In this document: positions 15,901 to 21,767 of the stretch, piece after piece
How positions within the stretch are numbered: position 1 is the stretch's first letter
How the letters are laid out: every line of letters begins with the position of its first letter
Assembly: GCA_934394815.1 (NCBI GenBank)
Contig: CAKRRD010000011.1
Span: 1 to 61,157 of the forward strand
Reading direction: 5' to 3'
Length of the DNA stretch: 61,157 nt
DNA from: an uncultured Acetatifactor sp.
GTDB lineage: Bacteria > Bacillota > Clostridia > Lachnospirales > Lachnospiraceae
Notes under the pieces: generated by a model
The model's database searches: none
Seen by the model: only the letters and a program-made list of their open reading frames with translations
What the model was told of the DNA's origin: nothing
Translations under genes and position numbers: made by a program

Positions 15901-18222
15901 TATCGTGTACGACCATGGCTCGTCGGCGAGCTTGCGGTTGTCCGAGGCGGAAAGTGCCTCAGCGAACAGCTTTTTCACCGTCTCCAGCGCCTCATCCTCC
16001 AAAACCGTAATAGGTGAATAGGTGATTGTGGGGGGTGTCTTGTCGATGTTGTCCACCTTTACCTTATAAGTAAACGACTTATCTATGCCGTTCAACTTAT
16101 AATTTATTGTAAAGACAGATGTGCCGTTTTTGGAAACGGTCATTGTTCCGGGGGAAACCGTCACATCGGTAATTCCCATATCCGTCATGTCCTCGGCATT
16201 TACCGTTATTGTCACATTCTGATTCGTAAGGACATTGGGCGACAAGGTATGGCTGACCTTCGGGCCGGGTCCTGTTCCCTGCACAAAATAAAAGCTGACA
16301 CTGTCGGTTGCCTTAATCTCCTCCGTTACCGGATCTTTCAGGATTCCGGTAATCTTGTATATGCCGCTCGGCGAGTTTAAGGGCATACCAAGCGCTATCT
16401 CCTCTGCCTCCTGCGCCTGCCCAAAGCATGCATCCAGCGCATTCCCTGTCTCCGTCTGCGTCAGGGTATATTCCGTGATATACTGCGTAGTCCCTTTCTG
16501 CCTGATCGTCACATGGGACTGTACAGTCACCCGGTTGTCTTCTGTAACAGCATCCTTAAGCTCCATGGAAAACTCGTCAATATCGGGATCTGCTGCCCCA
16601 CCGTCCAGTATGAGCTGCATCCAGTCCACCCTCACCAGCCAGCCCAGCGCAATGGTCACGGATATGACATTTTTACCCTTTTTCAGCTTATCAACGGGAA
16701 TCTCCAACACGGTAGTATTCCATGTGTCGTTCGTGCCCGCAAGGTACCCGAGCGTCGCCTCGTTGTATTCCTTCCCATAAGCATTCTTCTGGTCCATGGT
16801 AAGATAAATGTCGTCGTTTAAATACACATAATCCGTCTCACCTTCATCCTCGTCCACATCATAAGCCTTGATTGCCAGATATGCGCTCTGGGTCGGAACC
16901 TCATCCAGCGTAAAGGCAAGCTCAATCGGATGTGTCTTTCCCTTGGAGCTCATAAGCACATCTATATCACCATCTGCCTTCCCCGTATGACTGTTGTTCT
17001 CATTATCATCCGTAAGCATCAGCGTCTGCGGGTGCGTGACGGTATTTTGCACAGCAAAAGTCTGCACCGCAATCGGAGCATTTGGCATCTCCACACCATA
17101 CTCCTCCACCAGATCCGCAAGCGTCAGCATCTGTGGGATTTCATTTTCTGCCATTCTCTGCTGTATGATTTCCGGGTAGTGGTAAGGGCACTCCGTGTCC
17201 ATACAGTCTGTCTCGGTATCACGTATATGCTCCAGCCCCTCCAGACGCCCGATCAGCTCCGGCAGACACTCCCCGTCTCCCCCGGATACCGTGCTGCTGT
17301 TCTCCACAGCATCGGCTCCGTTCTCCGCGAGCCATTCATCCAGGGCCTCCCGTGCCTCCTCAAGCTGTCCAGGGTCAATCATGTCCTCGTCCGCCTCACC
17401 GGAAGCAAGATATGTAATCGGATCCGGCAGCTTGTTAAGCAGCGCAAGCAGCCCGGCAGACGTTTCCTCCGCAGGATTCTCTTCTACAGGTTCCGCTATG
17501 GTCACGGTGATCTGCGGCAGGCTGACACCCTCCGCCACGGTATAGTCCTCCGGAATGACCGGCAGATAGACATAACAATTCCCCGCTGTGGCGGAGTCGA
17601 AGCTATCCGCTGTACTGTTCTCCCACGTCACAGCAATGGAAGATTCCATGGGGACTGCCAGTCCGTCAGGCTCCTCTGCACCGGCTGTCACCGGCTGTGA
17701 CGACGAACCGTCAGCGCCGTCCGGAACGAGATTTTGCGAAATCGTACCTTCCTCCGGTGCCGCAGTCTCTTCCTCACTCTTTGTCTCCAGCATTACCGTA
17801 AGGGTTTCAGGAAAACGTATTTCGCTTTCCTCTGCGAAAGCGGGCAGGGACTGCTCTTTTAGGGATTCGTCCAGATCTGCAAAAGCGGTGATCACTCCCT
17901 GTGCTTTTGTGCCACTTCCGTCACTGCCGACTGCCGCAAACACCGTGAAATCCACACTGGTAAACACAAGGGCAACCGTCGTGACAAGTGCCACAGCCCT
18001 TGCGGTTTTCTCTCTGACCTTCCACTGAATACAGCCATATAAAATTACGTTATAAATGAAAATATATGCCACCAATACGATCCAGACCGGATAACGCAGC
18101 ATCCTGTATCTGCGCCCGATTCCCGCAAGGGTACGGATCGTTTCGGATTTTTCCCTTCTGAAGGGTTCACAGGCAGCGTGCAGCTTTTCATACTGTTCTC
18201 TTTTTTCCATCTGTCTCTTCAT
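6988..18222 (-). CDS. Giant repeat-built cell-surface protein (about 3744 aa)
   Basis: A putative adhesin or sensor on the cell surface. The N-terminus has two hydrophobic segments (about 47-68 and 77-100), the second ending in FTVFAA like a signal-peptidase site. Next come a carbohydrate-binding-like beta-sandwich region (about 400-560), many Ig-like units, a Calx-beta-like unit (about 930-1040), two identical InlB B-repeat (flg_new) units near 2335-2405 and 2890-2960, a Pro-rich spacer of ETPKPT/SDAPKP repeats (about 3280-3475), and a final domain with a membrane helix near 3710-3732 and a basic RRKRRDKEERKEP tail. There is no LPXTG motif, so the helix is the likely anchor. The ATG at 18222 follows AAGGTGA; a GTG three codons earlier is possible. 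It is divergent from a LytTR system. Ligand unknown. Confidence 0.9.
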   Translation of the reverse strand: MKRQMEKREQYEKLHAACEPFRREKSETIRTLAGIGRRYRMLRYPVWIVLVAYIFIYNVILYGCIQWKVREKTARAVALVTTVALVFTSVDFTVFAAVGSDGSGTKAQGVITAFADLDESLKEQSLPAFAEESEIRFPETLTVMLETKSEEETAAPEEGTISQNLVPDGADGSSSQPVTAGAEEPDGLAVPMESSIAVTWENSTADSFDSATAGNCYVYLPVIPEDYTVAEGVSLPQITVTIAEPVEENPAEETSAGLLALLNKLPDPITYLASGEADEDMIDPGQLEEAREALDEWLAENGADAVENSSTVSGGDGECLPELIGRLEGLEHIRDTETDCMDTECPYHYPEIIQQRMAENEIPQMLTLADLVEEYGVEMPNAPIAVQTFAVQNTVTHPQTLMLTDDNENNSHTGKADGDIDVLMSSKGKTHPIELAFTLDEVPTQSAYLAIKAYDVDEDEGETDYVYLNDDIYLTMDQKNAYGKEYNEATLGYLAGTNDTWNTTVLEIPVDKLKKGKNVISVTIALGWLVRVDWMQLILDGGAADPDIDEFSMELKDAVTEDNRVTVQSHVTIRQKGTTQYITEYTLTQTETGNALDACFGQAQEAEEIALGMPLNSPSGIYKITGILKDPVTEEIKATDSVSFYFVQGTGPGPKVSHTLSPNVLTNQNVTITVNAEDMTDMGITDVTVSPGTMTVSKNGTSVFTINYKLNGIDKSFTYKVKVDNIDKTPPTITYSPITVLEDEALETVKKLFAEALSASDNRKLADEPWSYTIPTNVSSTLATKIVKVTATDAAGNKSTKSCTITVTAKPLELKLGTLAAVSGSKDRFSLKAVLAHTGADTIKETGFVWGIMPAPTLDLNNGKVTTSTVVKTKNGNLSATATELVSGVEYYARAYAKVTASDGSEKVIYSETGKFGFGIPSYGTFSLQGISTNSKTTTFTIKRTGGTDGEQTVYYRTVNGSAIGGTHFTHVQGSLTFADGETSKTVTVTELGVTKAYNNDVGTQYSNADRTYSLEIYRVEGGGAIDSTKRSKTRTLTMNSNYAIDRTIYTTEKSITHVQATTGKNGKLVADTTRKQGGTTTNVSFLTNRENKINYNTSSSFSDYYTNQYQREYLNATAGGWYYRYVLKSYEEQDSYEHAYMGTSPLEDKNYEISKEDAAVTGVNGQLWACNFLQGKGDAVGTYSFPDTRTGGGENSYYPKNSSGTTHSYNEKTWVNLGLGNTCYVYFGATGSGEDIWYVDGLTSYVMVQDEKEPVLLGIAPMAGGTYLPGDPITVALVFDEIVDKTNSSLSSSLTISTNVGTLAYAGGADTNVLYFTGTVSSSVNLSGSSALKVTGISNASGIKDMCNLSGTSQTFRGGNTSVTVDATKPTVTITADTSGSLPCHKATITATGAQTIQYTWTNSTAMPSYGWQSTTSGKQLTESRGTAGKTENWYLHVLATASSGASTHTYKLFSFKQPTITAVSVRAGSTTSYADVADVWKTGKYIVVQYAGTQTSGTTITFDGPMSGSRTVTASSGTASLWITENGTYTVTLTDSYGSVISKTIEVQKIDTQRPTVTIRSGSSTGADTVYNELTLAVLPEDTGGSGVATVQYAWTNTTSTPSSWTTLTAGGDGSYQAEYTATETAKTAKYLHVKVTDGAGNTSTVVRSGPYYMMKPATGAGLPTITVTGNPTSWQKSAALTWTAKKGTGTGAGEIASVYTPDSAQTGDLISGVTTGTSTVTKNGIYVFLVTDQYGNSGKTEELVTHIDNEAPKLEKLECSVSTDRKTGTIKLTGATDHCTAVYDEKGNCTGYSGSGIQTRQYRMEGEDTWTAFTGDSFTVTKNGKYVVRLTDKLGNVSKEYSVEMTHIDTQKPSLTAAVESSVSANAGGWYNAAALHITLTYSDNVGIVQLYGKVDEGSFAEISDISKAPETIFTKAYDCTEGVHTYTFKAVDAAGNETISTPVTVKWDKTKPVIGKITFEQKAANIFDWIIGRKSLILCIPVTEEGSGAEEVSYTITPASGTAEKATAKLENGQAKITLSADWKGRITDIKCTDAAGNVSDTKSITDAANGFIVEDNPPEITFTAADMTDPANPRPGEGLSEDYYEENAAPTVYVTVTDAGITAGIENIAYTINGGAKQKVDGGFEAALTESFGFTVPLDGRTGTVDITVTASDYAGNTAEEMVLVHIKGKEEKPASALDYRQELLTGLTPGAAYEVEGETLSADEQGCIAIREDWFGNTIRISKKGTESTSDSDETEIAIAGRPESPSVSAGNETIKGKKDGTLNGISETMEYSADGGTNWIPIASGEITEGSLSGLAAGDILIRVKATDTAPHGKQVKVTIAEGRTLTVAFEANGGSTVANVAGKAWKETVDRPQEPMKEGYALEGWYRDHTFTAAWHFTGEADADQLTEDVILYAKWKDTAKPGLAAVPDKDVQKWQKELSIKLTYSDNEGVTALYVQKDDGAYTELSMTGSTTQDGGKTYQLTFDGLEEGEHTYTFRAVDAAGNETVTDALTAKLDKTKPVIGEITFEQKAANIFDWIIGRKSLVLYIPVTEEGSGADEISYTITPASGIAQAAMAELKAGVAKITLSADWKGSITDIKCTDAAGNVSDTKSITGAANGIIVEDNPPEIIFTAADMTDPANPKPGEKLSENYYEETAVPTVYVSVTDADADGITAGIRDITYTIDGGAKYKVDGGFEAALTERFGFTIPLTGKTGIVNITVTASDYAGNTAEQNVLVRIKGKEEKPAPKPDYRQELLTGLTPGAAYEVEGETLSADEQGCIAIREDWFGNTIRISKKGTESTSDSDETEIAIAGRPESPSVSAGNETIKGKKDGTLNGISETMEYSADGGTNWIPIASGEITEGSLSGLAAGDILIRVKATDTAPHGKQVKVTIAEGRTLTVAFEANGGSTVANVAGKAWKETVDRPQEPMKEGYALEGWYRDHTFTAAWHFTGEADADQLTEDVILYAKWKDTAKPGLAAVPDKDVQKWQKELSIKLTYSDNEGVTALYVQKDDGAYTELSMTGSTTQDGGKTYQLTFDGLEEGEHTYTFRAVDAAGNETVTDALTAKLDKTKPVIGEITFEQKAANIFDWIIGRKSLVLYIPVTEEGSGAEEVSYTITPASGTAEKATAKLENGQAKITLSADWKGRITDIRCTDAAGNVSDTKSITDAANGFIVEDNPPEISFTVNGSEALEEEYEEVPTIAVTVKDDRDNAVSAGLASVIYQIGNDAETALQEDFTASLKTEIGFAIPAEKLPSGVGEITIVVRATDNAGNQAEKSLTVRIHTGGETPKPTETPKPSETPKPSDAPKPTETPKPTETPKPSDAPKPTETPKPTETPKPSDAPKPSDAPKPTETPKPSETPKPSETPKPSDAPKPTETTKPTETPKPSDAPKPTETLKPTETPKPTETPKPTESPETSETPEPSESPEASETPEPTATPETTATPKPTATPGPTATPKPTAIPGPTATPKSSTSPRSTPDTSEAGQIAEGPLGGQEGQPWEKEDAQPIPGATDDPAVTDHGKDTTDTGTALKLGDGTVIVTVFCDEQEYTAEVADTAAVADAVLTPEQMQSVTGGETIEIRIDVKDISGNVSERDKSVIENGMEEYRKEMPELTLGMYVDISIFMKIGEGDWNAVARTQDPVEVVIGIPAELQRDDRTFYIIRAHEGQYTLLTDMDEEPDTITIRTDMFSTYAIAYEQEAGTGDNHECGLCHICPTFLGICCFVWLAVILVAALSIWIIFRRKRRDKEERKEP
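8034..8391. repeat. 18-bp tandem repeats encoding the Pro-rich spacer
   Basis: About twenty head-to-tail copies of an 18-base unit of the type GGCTTCGGTGTTTCCGAT, with small variants. Read on the minus strand each encodes PKPSET, PKPTET or PKPSDA. Such in-frame repeats can gain or lose units by slippage, changing spacer length without a frameshift. Confidence 0.9.
8924..10009. repeat. Long direct repeat, copy 1 (1086 bp, inside the surface-protein gene)
   Basis: By eye this stretch appears identical to 10589-11674, offset by 1665 bp (555 codons, in frame). It covers an Ig-like unit and one InlB B-repeat. The boundaries are the first mismatches, at 8923/10588 and 10010/11675. A third, diverged relative of part of the module lies at about 12000-12400. 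Confidence 0.88.
10589..11674. repeat. Long direct repeat, copy 2 (1086 bp)
   Basis: Second copy of the repeat at 8924-10009. The sequence between the copies is similar but diverged, so the recently homogenised part is shorter than the 555-codon module. Either a recent duplication or gene conversion explains the identity. Confidence 0.88.
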
Positions 18223-18326
18223 AATATTCACCTTACCTTAAGTCTCTCTATTATGCATTTTTCTCTTTTTTGTTTTACTTTGTAACAAAAATATACCCAA
18301 ACACTTCTTCCTTATGTACCGCTTTG

Positions 18327-18357
18327 CGAATTTGGTATCTTTTTTGTCGAATTTGGT
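18327..18357 (+). promoter_or_regulatory. LytTR-type direct-repeat binding site
   Basis: CGAATTTGGT occurs twice, at 18327-18336 and 18348-18357, with starts exactly 21 bp apart, two turns of the helix. LytTR regulators bind paired direct repeats of this size and spacing. The site ends 14 bp before the -35 box of the response-regulator promoter, the usual activator position, and lies in the region shared with the divergent surface-protein gene. Confidence 0.65.
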
Positions 18358-18371
18358 CAGGCCCCATTTCG

Positions 18372-18400
18372 TTGACTCCTCCCTTCTTCTTTGCTACACT
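18372..18400 (+). promoter_or_regulatory. Promoter of the LytTR regulator-kinase operon
   Basis: TTGACT (18372-18377), 17 bp, TACACT (18395-18400) forms a good housekeeping promoter directed into the response-regulator gene. The paired CGAATTTGGT repeats stand just upstream. Confidence 0.7.
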
Positions 18401-18432
18401 ATAAGAAAATGATCGGAAGGGGGACTTAAGCC

Positions 18433-19179
18433 TTGCAGATTGCCCTGTGTGATGATGAAGAACTCTATCATGAAAAGATAAAAGAACTGATCAGACAATA
18501 TAAGCAGCTACATTCTGACCGCACCCTTTCCCTGTCCTCTTTTTCTTCCGGAAAGGAGCTTATCAACCATGTAGATGAATACGGCGGTTTCGACCTCTAT
18601 ATCCTGGACTGCATTATGCCGGAAATGAACGGCATAGAGCTGGGAAATGCCCTCAGAAACCGTGGCGATGCAGGCCTCCTGCTCTACCTTACCACATCCC
18701 CTGACTTTGCGCTGGATTCCTATCGGGTAGATGCCTTTGACTATCTGTTAAAGCCCATGGACAGGGATCTGTTTTTCCAAAGTCTTGACAAGGCTTACCG
18801 CTCTTTTTCCCAGATTCTGCAGGAAGCGGTTGCCGTGAAGACTGCGGACAGCATCCGCATGCTTTCCATTGCTGACATACGGTACGCGGAGCGCATGGAG
18901 AAGCATATTGATTACTACCTGACAGATAATACCGTGATACACAGCACCAGCTTCAACGGTTCTTTCCAGAGCGCTGTGACAGAGCTGTTGGCGCATAAAG
19001 GAATGCTCCTCGTGGGCTCCTCCTTTGTCGTAAATTTATTCCATGTCACTGAGGTTACAAAATCAGACCTGATACTGACCGGGAATCTTCATGTCCCGGT
19101 TCCCCGCCGGATGTATGAAACCGTCAAGAAGAAATGGGTGGATTTCTGGCTGAATGGAGGCAGATACCATGCTTTTTGA
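18433..19179 (+). CDS. LytTR-family response regulator (AgrA-like)
   Basis: A 248-residue two-component regulator. The receiver domain (1-125) has the acidic pair in LCDDEE, the phosphoacceptor aspartate in YILDCIMPEMNG (about D59), a Thr-Thr switch near LTTSPDF and the lysine in YLLKPMD. The DNA-binding LytTR domain fills about 137-245. Translation starts at TTG, chosen because GGAAGGGGGA lies just upstream and the receiver fold begins there. It overlaps the first kinase gene by 11 bp. LytTR regulators often control surface proteins, quorum responses and wall turnover. Here the divergent giant surface protein is a likely target (inferred), and the direct-repeat site suggests autoregulation. 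Confidence 0.92.
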   Translation: MQIALCDDEELYHEKIKELIRQYKQLHSDRTLSLSSFSSGKELINHVDEYGGFDLYILDCIMPEMNGIELGNALRNRGDAGLLLYLTTSPDFALDSYRVDAFDYLLKPMDRDLFFQSLDKAYRSFSQILQEAVAVKTADSIRMLSIADIRYAERMEKHIDYYLTDNTVIHSTSFNGSFQSAVTELLAHKGMLLVGSSFVVNLFHVTEVTKSDLILTGNLHVPVPRRMYETVKKKWVDFWLNGGRYHAF

Positions 19180-20461
19180 AGATAATATTACATTTTTGGT
19201 TTTGAAGGTTCTGATTACCTGCGCGGGCACGTTTGGCATGATGGGTTCCACTGTAAAATACCGGTTCGTGAAGGAGAAACCTGTCAGCATTGTAATTTTT
19301 GGAGTCTATGTCCTGTATATCATACTCTCCACCTATGCCATTATCTATTTTCTGGATTATGAGCATTTCCTGCGGGTATTTATCCTTACCATATCCTGCC
19401 CCGCCATTTTGCTGCTGCACAATATTTCTGACGAACCATTTCCACGACTTGTATTCACCCGGGCGACGCATATACTGGCATCCCTGTATATTGCCGCCTC
19501 CATCACCCTTATCAATACTGCGCTGCATGGAACGGAGCTGTCGGATATTCTGATGCGCCTGCTGGTCTATCTGTTGGTCATCCTGCTGGATTTTCACTTT
19601 GTGCGGCCCATCTATCTGGATTTTATCACCGAAATCAGAAAGGGCTGGGGAATTCTTTCCCTGATTCCCTGCGCCCTTATTGTCCTTTCCGTAACGCTTG
19701 CCGTTTATCCGAAGCATTATACCAGATACCCCACAGGTGTCCTGATGATTTACCTGCTGGGTGCTGTCATTGTCATTCTTTACGCTGCCATCGGCTCCTA
19801 TCTTTTCCTGCGGTACCACAGGCAGTCCGCAGAACAGAACAGGGAAATCCTTAAGCTGCAGGTCAGGAATCTGCAAAAGGAAACCGCCGCCATGGAAAAT
19901 CTTGCCAAACAGACAAGAATCATCCGGCACGACACCCGGCACATGCTTTCCACCATTGCCTCCCTGGCGGAGAGCGGGGATATGCAGGCAATCCTTGACT
20001 TTATAGGTACCGCTGACAGAAGCCCCGATATGCCCCAGGCTTCCCGCTACAGCCGGGATCCCCTTCTGGATGCTACGCTTTGTTCTTATCTTAGATCCGC
20101 AGAAGAATCCGGCATTCTGCTTCAGCTTGCGCTTGCCATTCCGGATCCCCTTCCTGTTGACTCTGCCGGTCTAGCCATCTGCTTTGCCAATGCGTTGGGA
20201 AATGCCATAGAGTGCTGCAGGGAATTCCCGGAAACGGAAAGGAAAATTGTCTTCAAAAGCATTGGAAAACCAAAGCTGATGTTCGAGATCAGCAGTCCTT
20301 ATCCGGGCAGGATCACTATTGACCAGAACGGTCTACCAAAATCACCGGAAGATGGCATAGGAACCCATATCCGTTCCATTGTGGCTTTCTGTGAAAAGCA
20401 TGATGCCTTTTACTCATTTACGGCTGAAAACGGCTGGTTCAAGGTTACGGTTGCATTATAA
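19169..20461 (+). CDS. GHKL sensor histidine kinase 1 (AgrC-like, His present)
   Basis: A 430-residue membrane kinase partnered with the LytTR regulator. About six membrane helices fill residues 5-215, followed by a coiled-coil linker (QSAEQNREILKLQVRNL). The H-box reads IRHDTRHML with the phosphoacceptor at H254. The ATPase domain has an N-box of CFANALGNAIECC, where the usual acidic residue before NA is Gly, and the glycine-rich box reads EDGIGTHIRS instead of GHGLGTRS. It may therefore bind ATP poorly. The ATG at 19169 has GGAGG eight bases upstream. A close paralogue follows 13 bp downstream. The input signal is not visible; no AgrD-like peptide gene was recognised nearby. Confidence 0.9.
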   Translation: MLFEDNITFLVLKVLITCAGTFGMMGSTVKYRFVKEKPVSIVIFGVYVLYIILSTYAIIYFLDYEHFLRVFILTISCPAILLLHNISDEPFPRLVFTRATHILASLYIAASITLINTALHGTELSDILMRLLVYLLVILLDFHFVRPIYLDFITEIRKGWGILSLIPCALIVLSVTLAVYPKHYTRYPTGVLMIYLLGAVIVILYAAIGSYLFLRYHRQSAEQNREILKLQVRNLQKETAAMENLAKQTRIIRHDTRHMLSTIASLAESGDMQAILDFIGTADRSPDMPQASRYSRDPLLDATLCSYLRSAEESGILLQLALAIPDPLPVDSAGLAICFANALGNAIECCREFPETERKIVFKSIGKPKLMFEISSPYPGRITIDQNGLPKSPEDGIGTHIRSIVAFCEKHDAFYSFTAENGWFKVTVAL

Positions 20462-20474
20462 AGGGAGGAATACT

Positions 20475-21761
20475 ATGATCTTCGATAATAATATGGCATA
20501 CCAGATTTACAGAATTCTTCTCTCCATATTCGGCACGCTGGGTATGATTATTTCCATTACTCCCATGAAGAAATCCCATAAAAGGAACCTGCTCATTCTG
20601 GGCGGCTATGTTGTCTATGCGGTTGTCTTCTCCTGTCTTTCCTTACGTTTCCTCGGATTCGTGACTTTTCTGCGAAGCGCCGTCTTTACCGTGTCCCTGC
20701 CCGGCGTAGCTGCCATTTACATGGCTGCGGATACCTCCATTCCAAGACATATCTTTAAATGCCTGTCGCAGCTTCTGCTTTCCCTCTATCTGATTATCAG
20801 CATGACGCTGCTCAATACACTTTTGGGAGGCAGTCTGCTGTCAAGTGCCATACTGCTCTTTTTCGCCTATACTGCTATGATTTTTCTGGAATTTTTCTTT
20901 TTAAGAACTTACTTCCTTGATATGATAGAAATTATTACCAAGGGCTGGGGGATTCTAACCCTGATCCCCAGCTCCTTTTTACTCTTTGTAATGGTGCTCG
21001 TACTCCATCCGGTTCATTATACGCAGAACCCGTCCTTTGTCATTCTGTTCTACATGACAGGCTCTGTCATTCTCATCATTTACTATGCTGTCTTCCAATA
21101 CTTACGAACCCAGTATCAATACCAGATGGACGAACAAAACAGGGAAATTCTGGAAGTACAGATGCAGGGCATTAAAAAGCATGCGGAAGATACCAAAAGA
21201 AACGCAGAGGAAGTAAGAAGGATCTGGCAGGACACTCACCGGATGCTGTCCGGCATTGCTGCACTTGCCAGGGAGGGGAATGCCGAAGCCATCCTTAGCT
21301 TTGTAGCCGAATCCTCTGCCCTTAACCCTCTGACTGCGCCCGCCCATTATTGCAGCGATCCCATATTAAACGCCACACTCACTGCCTATCTAAGCAGGGC
21401 AGAAAATTCCGGCATCACAATAGATCTCCATCTTGCCATCCCCGAAATTCTCCCCGTTGATTCGGCAGAGCTTTCCATCTGCTTCGCCAACGCTCTGGAA
21501 AATGCCATAAAAGCCTGTGAAGAACTTCCGAGGAATGAGAGAAAAATTATCCTCCGGTGTATCCATAAGCCTGCTTTCATGTTTGAGATCGAAAACCCTT
21601 ATAAGGGACGGATCACCTTTGGAAGAAACGGGCTGCCAATTTCTACGAAAACAGGGCATGGCCTTGGAACACGTTCCATTATGGCTTTCTGCGAAAAGCA
21701 TAATGCCTTTTATGATTTTTCCGCGGAAGGCGGCTGGTTTCGGGTTATGATTACTTTGTGA
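20475..21761 (+). CDS. GHKL sensor kinase 2, phosphoacceptor histidine replaced by Gln
   Basis: A 428-residue paralogue of kinase 1 with the same layout: six membrane helices, linker MDEQNREILEVQMQGIKKH, and a GHKL ATPase domain. The ATPase boxes look intact (CFANALENAIKAC and TGHGLGTRS). The H-box, however, reads IWQDTHRML: the position of the accepting His in kinase 1 (RHDTRHM) is Q252, a CAG codon one base away from His. It should bind ATP but cannot phosphorylate itself at the normal site. It may act as a heterodimer partner that phosphorylates kinase 1, or as a pseudokinase. GGGAGGAA precedes the ATG. The frame also extends upstream into the previous gene, but without a ribosome binding site. 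Confidence 0.9.
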   Translation: MIFDNNMAYQIYRILLSIFGTLGMIISITPMKKSHKRNLLILGGYVVYAVVFSCLSLRFLGFVTFLRSAVFTVSLPGVAAIYMAADTSIPRHIFKCLSQLLLSLYLIISMTLLNTLLGGSLLSSAILLFFAYTAMIFLEFFFLRTYFLDMIEIITKGWGILTLIPSSFLLFVMVLVLHPVHYTQNPSFVILFYMTGSVILIIYYAVFQYLRTQYQYQMDEQNREILEVQMQGIKKHAEDTKRNAEEVRRIWQDTHRMLSGIAALAREGNAEAILSFVAESSALNPLTAPAHYCSDPILNATLTAYLSRAENSGITIDLHLAIPEILPVDSAELSICFANALENAIKACEELPRNERKIILRCIHKPAFMFEIENPYKGRITFGRNGLPISTKTGHGLGTRSIMAFCEKHNAFYDFSAEGGWFRVMITL

Positions 21762-21767
21762 TGTCTG

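Noticed and set aside
18433..21761. An agr-type quorum-sensing locus with a peptide gene
   Set aside because: The regulator and kinases are AgrA/AgrC-like, but no AgrB membrane protease or AgrD precursor frame was found between or beside them.
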